A DNA stretch of 5,745 bases from an uncultured Methanobrevibacter sp. (GCA_902782595.1 CACZNW010000003.1:1-5745); one strand, 5' to 3'. Counted from the first letter of the stretch, positions 1 through 5,240 are shown. The notes: a model not told the origin generated them from the letters alone. Made by a program: numbers and translations.

Positions 1-1086
1 GTTGACGGCGTTGTGGGAGTATGTCGGGGTTATGATATTTATGACGGCGTTCCGACTCTTATAACTGATCCCGATGAAGTTATTAAAACTGCAGGTTCCA
101 TTCACTGCGCTACCTTAAACATTGCCAAATTCATATCCAAATACCTGGACGGAGCCCGATACATGAAACTTGCAGTTGCATGCAAACCCTGTGATGCGAT
201 GACTCTTCGAGAACTGATGAAAAGGGGCAATGTCATTGAAGACAACGTAATTCTGATTGGTATTAACTGCGGAGGAACCATGCCTCCGGTTCCAACAATC
301 AACATGATTAGAGATGTATACGGACTTGACCCCAATGATGTTATCAGGGAGGAAATATCCAAAGGAAAACTGATTGTTGAAACTGCTGAAGATGAAAGGG
401 GTTTGGACATTAAAGACCTTGAAAAACAGGGTATGGGCAGAAGGGAAAACTGTCAGAGATGCAATCTTAAAATTCCTTTCAATGCCGATTTGGCATTAGG
501 TAACTGGGGAGTAGTCGGTGAACTGGAAGGAAATGCCACTTTTGTTGAAGTGTTTTCTGATAAAGGTGCAGAAGTCTTAAATAAGGTAATAGAAGCTAAT
601 TTAATCAAAATAACTCTCCCTGACGAAGAGGGAATTAAAAAAAGGGATTTCATCAACAATTTCATGCTTAAGGAATCCTTAAATAAAAAAGAAACAGATT
701 ACGCAGGCACTACCGGTGATATTATTGACGTATTCTACAAATACCGTGACGAGTTTTCAAGATGCATGAAATGCTACGGATGCCGTGAAGCATGTCCATT
801 ATGTTTTTGTGAAGACTGCTGTCTTGAAGCCGAAGGTCCTGAATGGGTACCGGGAGGGCGCACTCCGGCAGCTCCGTTTTTCCACTTGACCCGTATGGTG
901 CACATGGCAGATGCATGCACCAACTGCGGACAGTGTTCTGAAGTTTGTCCAAGCGAAATTCCTGTTGCAAGGGTATGGAGTACTGTAAACAATAAAATAA
1001 GGGAAACTTACGGATATATTCCAGGTATGATCAGTGAAGACCCGCTTCCGTTCACAGACCACATATCCAAAGCCAAAAGGTTATAA
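1..1086 (+). CDS. fdhB: Formate dehydrogenase beta subunit FdhB, 5'-truncated by window edge
   Basis: The reading frame is open from base 1, so the valine codon at 13 is not the true start; an estimated 20-40 N-terminal residues lie outside. FdhB is the flavin and iron-sulfur subunit that passes electrons between the FdhA active site and coenzyme F420 in the cytoplasm. Counting from the codon at 13, the first ~230 residues match the FrhB/FdhB family: a CKPCD motif (C57, C60), an INCGGTMPP segment, and CQRCNLKIPFNADLALGNWG with C147 and C150, family cluster-ligand positions. A C-terminal ferredoxin domain follows, with C251/C254/C257/C261 and C302/C305/C308/C312, both CX2CX2CX3C. This added domain separates FdhB from the hydrogenase subunit FrhB. 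A cysteine-rich stretch (C264, C266, C269, C270) follows the first motif. fdhA is expected just upstream but is not visible. Confidence 0.93.
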   Translation, partial: VDGVVGVCRGYDIYDGVPTLITDPDEVIKTAGSIHCATLNIAKFISKYLDGARYMKLAVACKPCDAMTLRELMKRGNVIEDNVILIGINCGGTMPPVPTINMIRDVYGLDPNDVIREEISKGKLIVETAEDERGLDIKDLEKQGMGRRENCQRCNLKIPFNADLALGNWGVVGELEGNATFVEVFSDKGAEVLNKVIEANLIKITLPDEEGIKKRDFINNFMLKESLNKKETDYAGTTGDIIDVFYKYRDEFSRCMKCYGCREACPLCFCEDCCLEAEGPEWVPGGRTPAAPFFHLTRMVHMADACTNCGQCSEVCPSEIPVARVWSTVNNKIRETYGYIPGMISEDPLPFTDHISKAKRL

Positions 1087-1114
1087 GTTAATGCTTATAA
1101 CACTTTCTTTTTTT
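1081..1114 (+). terminator. Hairpin plus T-tract terminator of fdhB
   Basis: TTATAAG (1081-1087) and CTTATAA (1094-1100) form a perfect 7-bp stem with a 6-nt loop, followed within a few bases by TTT-C-T7 (1104-1114). The stem includes the fdhB stop codon at 1084-1086. T-tracts are the known intrinsic termination signal in archaea; the hairpin makes this look bacterial in form. It should end the fdh transcript before it runs into the oppositely oriented moaA. Confidence 0.7.
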
Positions 1115-1129
1115 ATTTATAGATATTAT

Positions 1130-1175
1130 TAATCCGATGGATTATTGAGATTTAGTCGGGGACGGCATAATCCCG
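1130..1175. other. Convergent intergenic hairpins between fdhB and moaA
   Basis: TAATCC-GAT-GGATTA (1130-1144) is a 6-bp-arm inverted repeat with a 3-base centre. CGGG (1157-1160) and CCCG (1172-1175) form a second weak stem. Both lie just beyond the moaA stop on its strand and could end or stabilise the mobB-moaA transcript. No T-tract on the minus strand follows either one, so a terminator call is weak. Confidence 0.3.
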
Positions 1176-1182
1176 TATACAG

Positions 1183-2112
1183 CTATTGATTAAACGGTTC
1201 ACGGTTATTGATTCCGTTAATGAAAATTTCCTCCAGTTGTTCTTCGCTTTCACCGTTTCTGATGTGTGAAATCAGTTCAACCAGATTGTCATTTCTTAAA
1301 AGGCATGGTTTGATTTTACCGTCTGGAGTTATCCTTAATCTGGAGCAGTTTGCGCAGAAGGTAGAGTTGTCAACAGGCTTTACCACCTCGATTTCTCCAC
1401 CGTTAATGTAATATTTTTTACGGCCCTGCATGAATTTGCGCTCATGAACCTCATCAGCTATATCGGCCAGTTCACTTTCAATGTCATCAAGGTTATAATG
1501 ATATTCTGCACTGAATTTGTCCTCGTCACAGTTTTCACTGTCAATCAGTTCGATTAGCTGGAGGACAATGCCGTGCTTTTTGCAGAATTTAAACATGTCG
1601 TCAATTTCATTCTGATTGATGTCCCTCATAATGACCATGTTGATTTTAACGGGGTATAGTCCGACCTCAGCTGCCTTTAAAATGCCTTTTCTGGCATCCT
1701 CAAGATAATCCTTTTTGGTGATGTATTCAAAGGTCTTTCTGTCAAGGGTGTCGAGACTCACGTTGACACGGTCAAGACCGGCGTCCTTTAAGTCCTGCGC
1801 ATATTTTTCCAAAAGAATTCCGTTGGTTGTCATTGAAATGTCCTTAAAACCGAGACTGGAAATTTTTTCAACGATTTCAACGATATCCTTTTTAAGCAGT
1901 GGCTCTCCGCCTGAAAGTCTGATTTTTTTAACACCGATATTTTTGGCTACCCTGCAGATTGTGTAGAGTTCATCGGCGGTCATTTCATCTTCTGATTTTA
2001 CCATTCCGTCATGATGGCAATAAAGACAGTTGACATTGCATCTGTTGGTCAGGGTAATTCTCAGTGAAATGATCGGTCTTTCGTATTTATCCAAAGTGAC
2101 ATTTTCAAGCAT
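1183..2112 (-). CDS. moaA: GTP 3',8-cyclase MoaA, molybdopterin biosynthesis
   Basis: Radical SAM enzyme of 309 residues that, in this family, converts GTP to 3',8-cyclo-GTP, the first step towards the pterin of molybdenum and tungsten cofactors. The N-terminal cluster motif is C25-X3-C29-X2-C32 (CNVNCLYC), followed by the SAM-binding SGGEP motif near residue 70. The C-terminal second cluster motif is C253-X2-C256-X13-C270, with R258 and R260 in the CSRLRITPDGKIKPCL context that in characterised MoaA contacts GTP. The start at 2112 is only 2 nt beyond the mobB stop and has only a weak GGTAG-like site upstream, so translation is probably coupled to mobB. The protein ends in REPFNQ and lacks the C-terminal double glycine of bacterial and human MoaA. 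Length is close to archaeal homologues. Confidence 0.95.
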   Translation of the reverse strand: MLENVTLDKYERPIISLRITLTNRCNVNCLYCHHDGMVKSEDEMTADELYTICRVAKNIGVKKIRLSGGEPLLKKDIVEIVEKISSLGFKDISMTTNGILLEKYAQDLKDAGLDRVNVSLDTLDRKTFEYITKKDYLEDARKGILKAAEVGLYPVKINMVIMRDINQNEIDDMFKFCKKHGIVLQLIELIDSENCDEDKFSAEYHYNLDDIESELADIADEVHERKFMQGRKKYYINGGEIEVVKPVDNSTFCANCSRLRITPDGKIKPCLLRNDNLVELISHIRNGESEEQLEEIFINGINNREPFNQ

Positions 2113-2114
2113 AT

Positions 2115-3149
2115 TTATTCTTCTACCGTGATTGTTATTTTACTGATTTTTGAATCTGTTTTAAGGGAATTTATGATTGCATAAATGGTTTCCTTTAAAA
2201 TTCCCTTTGTAAATGCGTTGAGTTCAATGTTTTTATTATCTGTTTTAAGTGTGATGTCGGCATCACTCAAATCATCTTCAATATCCGTTATTTCAATATC
2301 TATTGTTTTAATGTTTTCAGGTGTTTTAATCGAGTTTATCATTCCTTTTATTGAGTTTGAAACGATTTTGGATGTAAACTCATTGAGTTCTAACTCTTCA
2401 TCATTAATCAGGACACTGCATTTGGCATTAACCGGACTTTGAGAGGGTTTCTCCTGAGGGATAATCAGTTCAATCTTTCCAATCTCCTCAACATCGTAGT
2501 CCTTCAGGTTCAGGGTGCTGATGACTCCGCACACACTGTTTTTTAAATAATCGCTGACGAACCTGTTTAGACCGACCACTTTGCCGTCTATTGAAAGGTA
2601 GCAGTGTGTCTGGTCAATGTCTTCCGTTTTAAGATTTCCTTTACGTATTTCACAAGCTATCGTTTCGCCGTTGTTGAACCCGCAGTTTTTAGCAAACAGG
2701 GTGTCCACAATGTCATGACCTCTATCTTCTATGAGGTCTGCAAGTTCGCTCATACCTTCCTCATCAATTGTAAAGGAGTTCACCTCTTTAATGGTGTATT
2801 CGTCCCTTACATTGGGGGATGTTATTATTTTCGGGTAATTGTAGGTTTTGAACCCTTCGATTATTACAAAGTCAACGTCATCAAGGTGTTTTATTAAAAA
2901 CAGTATTCTGTTTAAATCCATTTCAGATTTTGCATTGAAAAATGTGGTTGAACCGACTCCCACCACAAGGTCAGCTCCCGCCTGTTTGTGTTTCCAGGTG
3001 TCTGTGTTTTCCTTATCCATCTCCATTGTGTGATGTGAGTGTTTGATTGAAGCTACCCTGTAACCTCTTTTTGTCAGCTCTTCTATGATTTTCACTGTCA
3101 GAGAGGTTTTTCCGGTGTCTTTTTTACCTACTACAGATACTATTTTCAT
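2115..3149 (-). CDS. mobB: MobB-type molybdopterin-guanine dinucleotide biosynthesis protein with triplicated C-terminal module
   Basis: Predicted 344-residue protein. The first ~150 residues are a MobB P-loop GTPase: Walker A GKKDTGKTS (8-16), SIKHSHH (~34-40), a DKENTDTWKHKQAGAD segment typical of the family, and DFVIIEGFK (~92-100). MobB binds GTP and is thought to assist guanine dinucleotide attachment to molybdopterin. Residues ~180-342 are an addition not found in short bacterial MobB: three related modules around VGLNRFVSDYLKNSVCGVIS (~191-210), LELNEFTSKIVSNSIKGMIN (~252-271) and IELNAFTKGILKETIYAIIN (~307-326). I chose the ATG at 3149 because the P-loop strand starts there, a GGGA lies 9 nt upstream, and a TATA element sits at 3200-3207. 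Longer frames reach ATGs at 3164 and 3263, but the 3263 start would put promoter and operator-like dyads inside the gene. It is followed by moaA after 2 nt. Confidence 0.88.
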   Translation of the reverse strand: MKIVSVVGKKDTGKTSLTVKIIEELTKRGYRVASIKHSHHTMEMDKENTDTWKHKQAGADLVVGVGSTTFFNAKSEMDLNRILFLIKHLDDVDFVIIEGFKTYNYPKIITSPNVRDEYTIKEVNSFTIDEEGMSELADLIEDRGHDIVDTLFAKNCGFNNGETIACEIRKGNLKTEDIDQTHCYLSIDGKVVGLNRFVSDYLKNSVCGVISTLNLKDYDVEEIGKIELIIPQEKPSQSPVNAKCSVLINDEELELNEFTSKIVSNSIKGMINSIKTPENIKTIDIEITDIEDDLSDADITLKTDNKNIELNAFTKGILKETIYAIINSLKTDSKISKITITVEE

Positions 3150-3196
3150 AATTTCAATTCCCATTTTGGTTATTATTATTAATTTGTCTTTTGTAT

Positions 3197-3210
3197 TAAT
3201 TATATTTTTA
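3197..3210 (-). promoter_or_regulatory. TATA/BRE promoter element of mobB-moaA
   Basis: On the minus strand this reads TAAAAATATAATTA, an A-rich BRE-like stretch followed by a TATA-like element. A start about 25 nt downstream would fall near 3178, giving a leader of roughly 30 nt before the ATG at 3149. The assignment is by pattern and spacing only. Confidence 0.5.
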
Positions 3211-3217
3211 ATGTGAT

Positions 3218-3232
3218 GTGGGGTTACCTCAC
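3218..3232. promoter_or_regulatory. Degenerate copy of the GTG-N9-CAC palindrome beside the mobB TATA box
   Basis: GTGGGGTTACCTCAC has dyad symmetry (6 of 7 pairs) around 3225 and matches 11 of 15 positions of the perfect palindrome whose centre lies 50 bp away at 3275, including the central GTTAC and both GTG/CAC ends. It lies 8 bp upstream of the mobB BRE/TATA element, where a bound protein could affect TFB or TBP loading. The relationship is inferred from similarity alone. Confidence 0.4.
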
Positions 3233-3240
3233 CCACTTTT

Positions 3241-3260
3241 TCGGGATTCGATTTTCCCGA
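3241..3260. repeat. Inverted repeat TCGGGA-N8-TCCCGA
   Basis: Perfect 6-bp arms (3241-3246 and 3255-3260) around an 8-base centre. It sits between the two GTG...CAC palindromes, with dyad centres at about 3225, 3250 and 3275, that is, every 25 bp. It is unlike those two in sequence and may bind a different protein. It lies upstream of the predicted mobB transcription start, so an RNA role there is unlikely. Confidence 0.45.
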
Positions 3261-3265
3261 CATTT

Positions 3266-3284
3266 ATGTGTAGTTACTACACAT
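3266..3284. promoter_or_regulatory. Perfect 19-bp palindrome, candidate operator (copy 1)
   Basis: ATGTGTAGT-T-ACTACACAT has 9-bp arms and a single central base. The core GTGTAGTTACTACAC recurs exactly at 4891-4905 and, as GTGTA-N5-TACAC, at 5138-5152. It lies about 60-80 bp upstream of the mobB TATA element and 345 bp before the ferredoxin gene on the other strand, so mobB-moaA is the more likely target. Repetition at three intergenic sites, with none found in coding DNA here, supports a protein-binding site. The cognate regulator is unknown. Confidence 0.7.
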
Positions 3285-3489
3285 TAGATTTGGTCTGTTA
3301 ATCCATCGAGTTTTACCCTTTTTTTGAAATGATATGGTTTATTCAGTTGATTTTGTAGTTATTGAATTTTGGCATTCGAATATTAAAATTTTACTTTCTA
3401 TATTTTTTTAATTATTTTTTAAAATTAATAATTATTTTTATTTATATAATGAATTGTTTTACTTTTTTTATTGTCAATATTGATTATTT

Positions 3490-3526
3490 TAAATCTGAAT
3501 TTAGTATTCCTAAATCTGAAATTTCC
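3490..3526. repeat. TAAATCTGAA direct repeats and overlapping ATTTAG-N5-CTAAAT dyad
   Basis: TAAATCTGAA occurs at 3490-3499 and 3511-3520, 21 bp apart, which is two helical turns and places both on the same DNA face. Between and across them, ATTTAG-TATTC-CTAAAT (3499-3515) is an inverted repeat with a 5-base centre. The array ends about 35 bp upstream of the TATA element at 3563. This is a plausible activator or repressor site for the ferredoxin-fwdF promoter, but AT-rich DNA makes chance matches fairly likely. Confidence 0.4.
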
Positions 3527-3552
3527 TAAATTTCTGCAAATTATGAGAAAAT

Positions 3553-3570
3553 AACCGATATGTTTATATG
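3553..3570 (+). promoter_or_regulatory. BRE/TATA promoter of the ferredoxin-fwdF unit
   Basis: AACCGATATGTTTATATG combines a BRE-like ACCGA with TTTATATG. The expected start about 25 nt downstream (around 3592) leaves a leader of about 38 nt containing the ribosome binding site. A second TATA-like run, ATATTTATATTT (3602-3613), is too close to the ATG to serve it unless transcription started at the gene itself. Confidence 0.5.
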
Positions 3571-3615
3571 TACAATTCGAGAAAAATCTTAATTGGCAAA
3601 AATATTTATATTTTT

Positions 3616-3623
3616 GAGAGGTT
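3616..3623 (+). promoter_or_regulatory. Ribosome binding site of the small ferredoxin gene
   Basis: GAGAGGTT contains GAGGT, complementary to the archaeal 16S rRNA 3' end, 7 nt before the ATG at 3630. It confirms that start and supports the 63-residue frame as a real gene. Confidence 0.7.
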
Positions 3624-3629
3624 AAAATT

Positions 3630-3821
3630 ATGGCAGTAAAGATAGATTCAGAAGCTTGCGGACACATTGAAAACTGTCCGGTACAAGGATTATGTGTTAA
3701 AATTTGTGAACAGGGTGCACTCATCGAGGAAAACGGCGACGTAACCATTGTCCCTGAAAAATGTGACGATTGCGATTTATGCATCCAGAATTGTCCAAAT
3801 CAGGCAATATCAAAAGCTTAA
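3630..3821 (+). CDS. Small 2[4Fe-4S] ferredoxin of the formylmethanofuran dehydrogenase cluster
   Basis: A 63-residue ferredoxin directly ahead of fwdF. The second motif is canonical, C45-X2-C48-X2-C51-X3-C55-P. The first is expanded: C10-X5-C16-X5-C22-X3-C26, with no proline after the last cysteine. Eight suitably placed cysteines suggest two clusters, though the widened loop could alter the potential or stability of the first. The likely role is soluble electron transfer to or from the polyferredoxin during reduction of CO2 to formylmethanofuran. Position and size suggest it may be what some methanogen annotations call FwdH or FwdE, but I cannot settle the name and it does not resemble FwdG as I know it. 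It has a good ribosome binding site and stops 12 nt before fwdF, so the two are probably co-transcribed. Confidence 0.87.
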   Translation: MAVKIDSEACGHIENCPVQGLCVKICEQGALIEENGDVTIVPEKCDDCDLCIQNCPNQAISKA

Positions 3822-3822
3822 A

Positions 3823-3827
3823 GAGGG
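3823..3827 (+). promoter_or_regulatory. Ribosome binding site of fwdF
   Basis: GAGGG lies 6 nt before the ATG at 3834, in the 12-nt gap after the ferredoxin stop codon. It supports that start and tight operon coupling. Confidence 0.6.
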
Positions 3828-3833
3828 AAAAGC

Positions 3834-4850
3834 ATGTTTAATATTGAAAGAGAAGGCGGCGAACACAGGGTACTTTCCTACAAAGACCAGAATTGTGTGG
3901 GCTGCGGGATATGTAGCGAGGTCTGTCCCACTGATTCATTAAGACTGGGACCTACAGTTCCCATTGCACGGGGATTAATAGAAATGGATCTTGTTTCAGT
4001 AAACGCCAAGTCATGTGCATTTTGCGGATTATGTTCATCAGCATGTCCGTTCAACGCTTTGGATTTGACAATTGACAATGTAAGCATTAAGGAATTGGAT
4101 ATTTATCCTAAATGGGATGTTGAATCAACAGTTAATGATGACGACTGCATTTACTGCGGAAGATGCAGAGAGGTCTGTCCTCAGGATTCAATCATTTTCA
4201 AAAGGGAATTACCTGACCGTTCAGCACTGGTAAGGGGAGAAATAGATATAGACGACGAAAAATGTATCTACTGTTCATTCTGTGCTGATTTATGTCCTGC
4301 AGAGGCAATAACAGTTAAATGCATTCCAACTGCAAGCAATGAAACAGTGAACAATGCAATTGAAGTTGACTTGTCAAAATGTGTTTTCTGTGGCGTCTGT
4401 AAAAGGGTATGTCCTGAAAATGCAATCAGGGAAATCTGTTCAACCTGTATGTATGTGGATGACATTGAAGTTCCCGAAGTTACCGGTGAAACATTCATCG
4501 TTGAAAACACCTGTGTGGCCTGTTCATGGTGCAGTGAAATTTGTCCTAAAGATGCAATTACAATTACAAAACCCTTTGAAGGCACACTCGAATTAAATGA
4601 AGTAGAAGAGGATGAAAAAATCTGTAAAGGCGAATCCTGCCACGCATGTCAGGATGTATGTCCATGTAATGCAGTTGAAATCGTTGACGGAAAGGCATCA
4701 ACCAATCTTGACTTCTGTAACCTGTGCGGAGCCTGCGTACCTGCATGTCCTCAGCATATAAGGGTGGTATCAAGAACAGATATGAAATTGGGCAATGTCA
4801 ACTCCAGGTCATGGAGTGAAATTTTAGACTCATTGATGGAGGGTAAATAG
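3834..4850 (+). CDS. fwdF: Polyferredoxin FwdF, formylmethanofuran dehydrogenase iron-sulfur subunit
   Basis: A 338-residue protein with eight [4Fe-4S] motifs, the number found in FwdF of the tungsten formylmethanofuran dehydrogenase of Methanothermobacter, where four ferredoxin domains form an electron wire feeding CO2 reduction. Motif cysteines: 21/24/27/31, 61/64/67/71, 105/108/111/115, 144/147/150/154, 183/186/189/193, 227/230/233/237, 264/269/272/276 and 295/298/301/305. All but the seventh are CX2CX2CX3CP; the seventh is CX4CX2CX3CP. Four further cysteines (163, 202, 205, 278) lie outside the motifs, including a CSTC pair after motif 5. The eight-cluster count and context favour FwdF over the longer 12-cluster hydrogenase polyferredoxin MvhB. 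No signal peptide or membrane segment is visible, so it is cytoplasmic. Catalytic fwd genes are not in the window and may lie downstream or elsewhere. Confidence 0.88.
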   Translation: MFNIEREGGEHRVLSYKDQNCVGCGICSEVCPTDSLRLGPTVPIARGLIEMDLVSVNAKSCAFCGLCSSACPFNALDLTIDNVSIKELDIYPKWDVESTVNDDDCIYCGRCREVCPQDSIIFKRELPDRSALVRGEIDIDDEKCIYCSFCADLCPAEAITVKCIPTASNETVNNAIEVDLSKCVFCGVCKRVCPENAIREICSTCMYVDDIEVPEVTGETFIVENTCVACSWCSEICPKDAITITKPFEGTLELNEVEEDEKICKGESCHACQDVCPCNAVEIVDGKASTNLDFCNLCGACVPACPQHIRVVSRTDMKLGNVNSRSWSEILDSLMEGK

Positions 4851-4881
4851 ATTTTCACCCTAACCCATCATCATTTTTTTT
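4840..4881 (+). terminator. Terminator after fwdF
   Basis: AGGGT (4840-4844) and ACCCT (4857-4861) can form a short stem spanning the fwdF stop codon, and a run of eight T's follows at 4874-4881. As with fdhB, the stem overlaps the stop codon. The T-run is the stronger part of the evidence. Readthrough into the next gene remains possible. Confidence 0.55.
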
Positions 4882-4890
4882 AATTTGGAT

Positions 4891-4905
4891 GTGTAGTTAC
4901 TACAC
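4891..4905. promoter_or_regulatory. Perfect 15-bp palindrome, candidate operator (copy 2)
   Basis: GTGTAGT-T-ACTACAC is identical over 15 bases to the core at 3268-3282, and AT precedes it in both copies, giving 17 shared bases (4889-4905). It lies 10 bp after the T-tract that ends fwdF and about 50 bp upstream of the TATA-like centre of the inverted repeat at 4947-4981. An exact match of this length between two intergenic regions is hard to explain by chance. Confidence 0.7.
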
Positions 4906-4912
4906 TTTTTAG

Positions 4913-4943
4913 GCCGACAAAAAAATTTTTGCCATTTTTCGGC
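4913..4943. repeat. Bulged inverted repeat GCCGA...TCGGC
   Basis: GCCGA (4913-4917) pairs with TCGGC (4939-4943). After one bulged C at 4918, AAAA (4919-4922) pairs with TTTT (4935-4938), giving a 9-bp stem around a 12-base loop. In transcribed RNA this could be an additional terminator or processing hairpin after fwdF; in DNA it could be a binding site. The G/C-rich ends stand out in an A/T-rich spacer. Confidence 0.4.
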
Positions 4944-4946
4944 GAT

Positions 4947-4981
4947 TTTGTAATACTTTTATATTTAATTAGTATTACAAA
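4947..4981. promoter_or_regulatory. 35-bp inverted repeat with a TATA-like centre
   Basis: TTTGTAATACT (4947-4957) and AGTATTACAAA (4971-4981) are perfect 11-bp arms around TTTATATTTAATT (4958-4970). The centre resembles an archaeal TATA box (TTTATATTTA). A protein binding both arms would enclose the box, a classic repressor layout. If it is a promoter, transcription would begin near 4990 and leave a leader of about 255 nt before the ATG at 5246. The arms would also form a stable hairpin if transcribed from fwdF, so an RNA role is an alternative. Confidence 0.5.
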
Positions 4982-5137
4982 TTTTTATTAATATTTTTCC
5001 TGGTTTTTCGATTTTCAAGATATTCAAATCTTAAAACATATACCAAATTCAAATTCTCTTTATTTCATAAATAAAATTGTTTTAATGTTGATATTTTAAA
5101 TTTAACTTTATTTAAACAGGTATTGAAAATTAAAAAT

Positions 5138-5152
5138 GTGTACTATCTACAC
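5138..5152. promoter_or_regulatory. GTGTA-N5-TACAC palindrome, candidate operator (copy 3)
   Basis: GTGTA-CTATC-TACAC keeps both 5-bp arms and the 5-base spacing of copies 1 and 2 but has a different centre (12 of 15 identities). It ends two bases before the TATA box at 5155, covering the place where TFB would contact the BRE. A bound protein should block or assist initiation directly, suggesting control of the HTH-ferredoxin gene and whatever follows it. Confidence 0.6.
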
Positions 5153-5154
5153 GG

Positions 5155-5165
5155 TTATATATAAA
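5155..5165 (+). promoter_or_regulatory. TATA box 1 of the HTH-ferredoxin gene
   Basis: TTATATATAAA is a strong archaeal TATA match. A start about 25 nt downstream (around 5185-5190) would give a 55-60 nt leader. Its contact with palindrome copy 3 suggests it is the regulated promoter. Confidence 0.55.
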
Positions 5166-5196
5166 GCTTGCGATTTAATTCTAGTAGACATCTATA

Positions 5197-5206
5197 TTTA
5201 TATAAG
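5197..5206 (+). promoter_or_regulatory. TATA box 2 of the HTH-ferredoxin gene
   Basis: TTTATATAAG would place the start near 5227, giving a leader of about 19 nt that still contains the ribosome binding site. With the box at 5155 it may form tandem promoters about 41 bp apart, only the first of which abuts palindrome copy 3. Confidence 0.4.
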
Positions 5207-5234
5207 TATACATATATTTTAATCATTACACATT

Positions 5235-5240
5235 GGTGGT
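5235..5240 (+). promoter_or_regulatory. Ribosome binding site fixing the ATG at 5246
   Basis: GGTGGT lies 5 nt before the ATG at 5246. It decides against the upstream TTG at 5168, whose extension carries no domain and overlaps TATA box 2. Confidence 0.65.

Larger units (their letters stand above)
3285..3629. other. AT-rich noncoding region upstream of the ferredoxin-fwdF unit
   Basis: I see no convincing gene here; a 119-residue minus-strand frame at 3425-3784 overlaps the ferredoxin gene antisense and has no recognisable features. Contents: long A/T tracts (3389-3470), a perfect 10-bp palindrome TCAATATTGA (3474-3483), a pair of TAAATCTGAA direct repeats, and a promoter with ribosome binding site directly before 3630. 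Confidence 0.6.

Noticed and set aside
1950..1975. GTGTAG inside moaA as a further operator copy
   Set aside because: The second arm is absent and the sequence is explained by coding.
3474..3483. TCAATATTGA palindrome
   Set aside because: A perfect 10-bp palindrome, but short and in very AT-rich DNA with no second copy seen; chance is likely.
3425..3784. 119-residue minus-strand open frame
   Set aside because: It is antisense to the ferredoxin gene, then runs into AT-rich DNA giving N/K/I-rich sequence, with no motif or ribosome binding site.
4268..4585. 105-residue minus-strand open frame inside fwdF
   Set aside because: It is a shadow of the repeated cysteine codons of the polyferredoxin; no independent coding features.
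3834..4755. Internal repeats of the polyferredoxin considered as a DNA repeat array
   Set aside because: The periodicity comes from eight protein-level CX2CX2CX3CP motifs; DNA copies are diverged and no CRISPR-like spacing exists.
5227..5231. TACAC half-site before the HTH-ferredoxin gene
   Set aside because: No matching GTGTA arm at the required spacing; a single pentamer is not significant.
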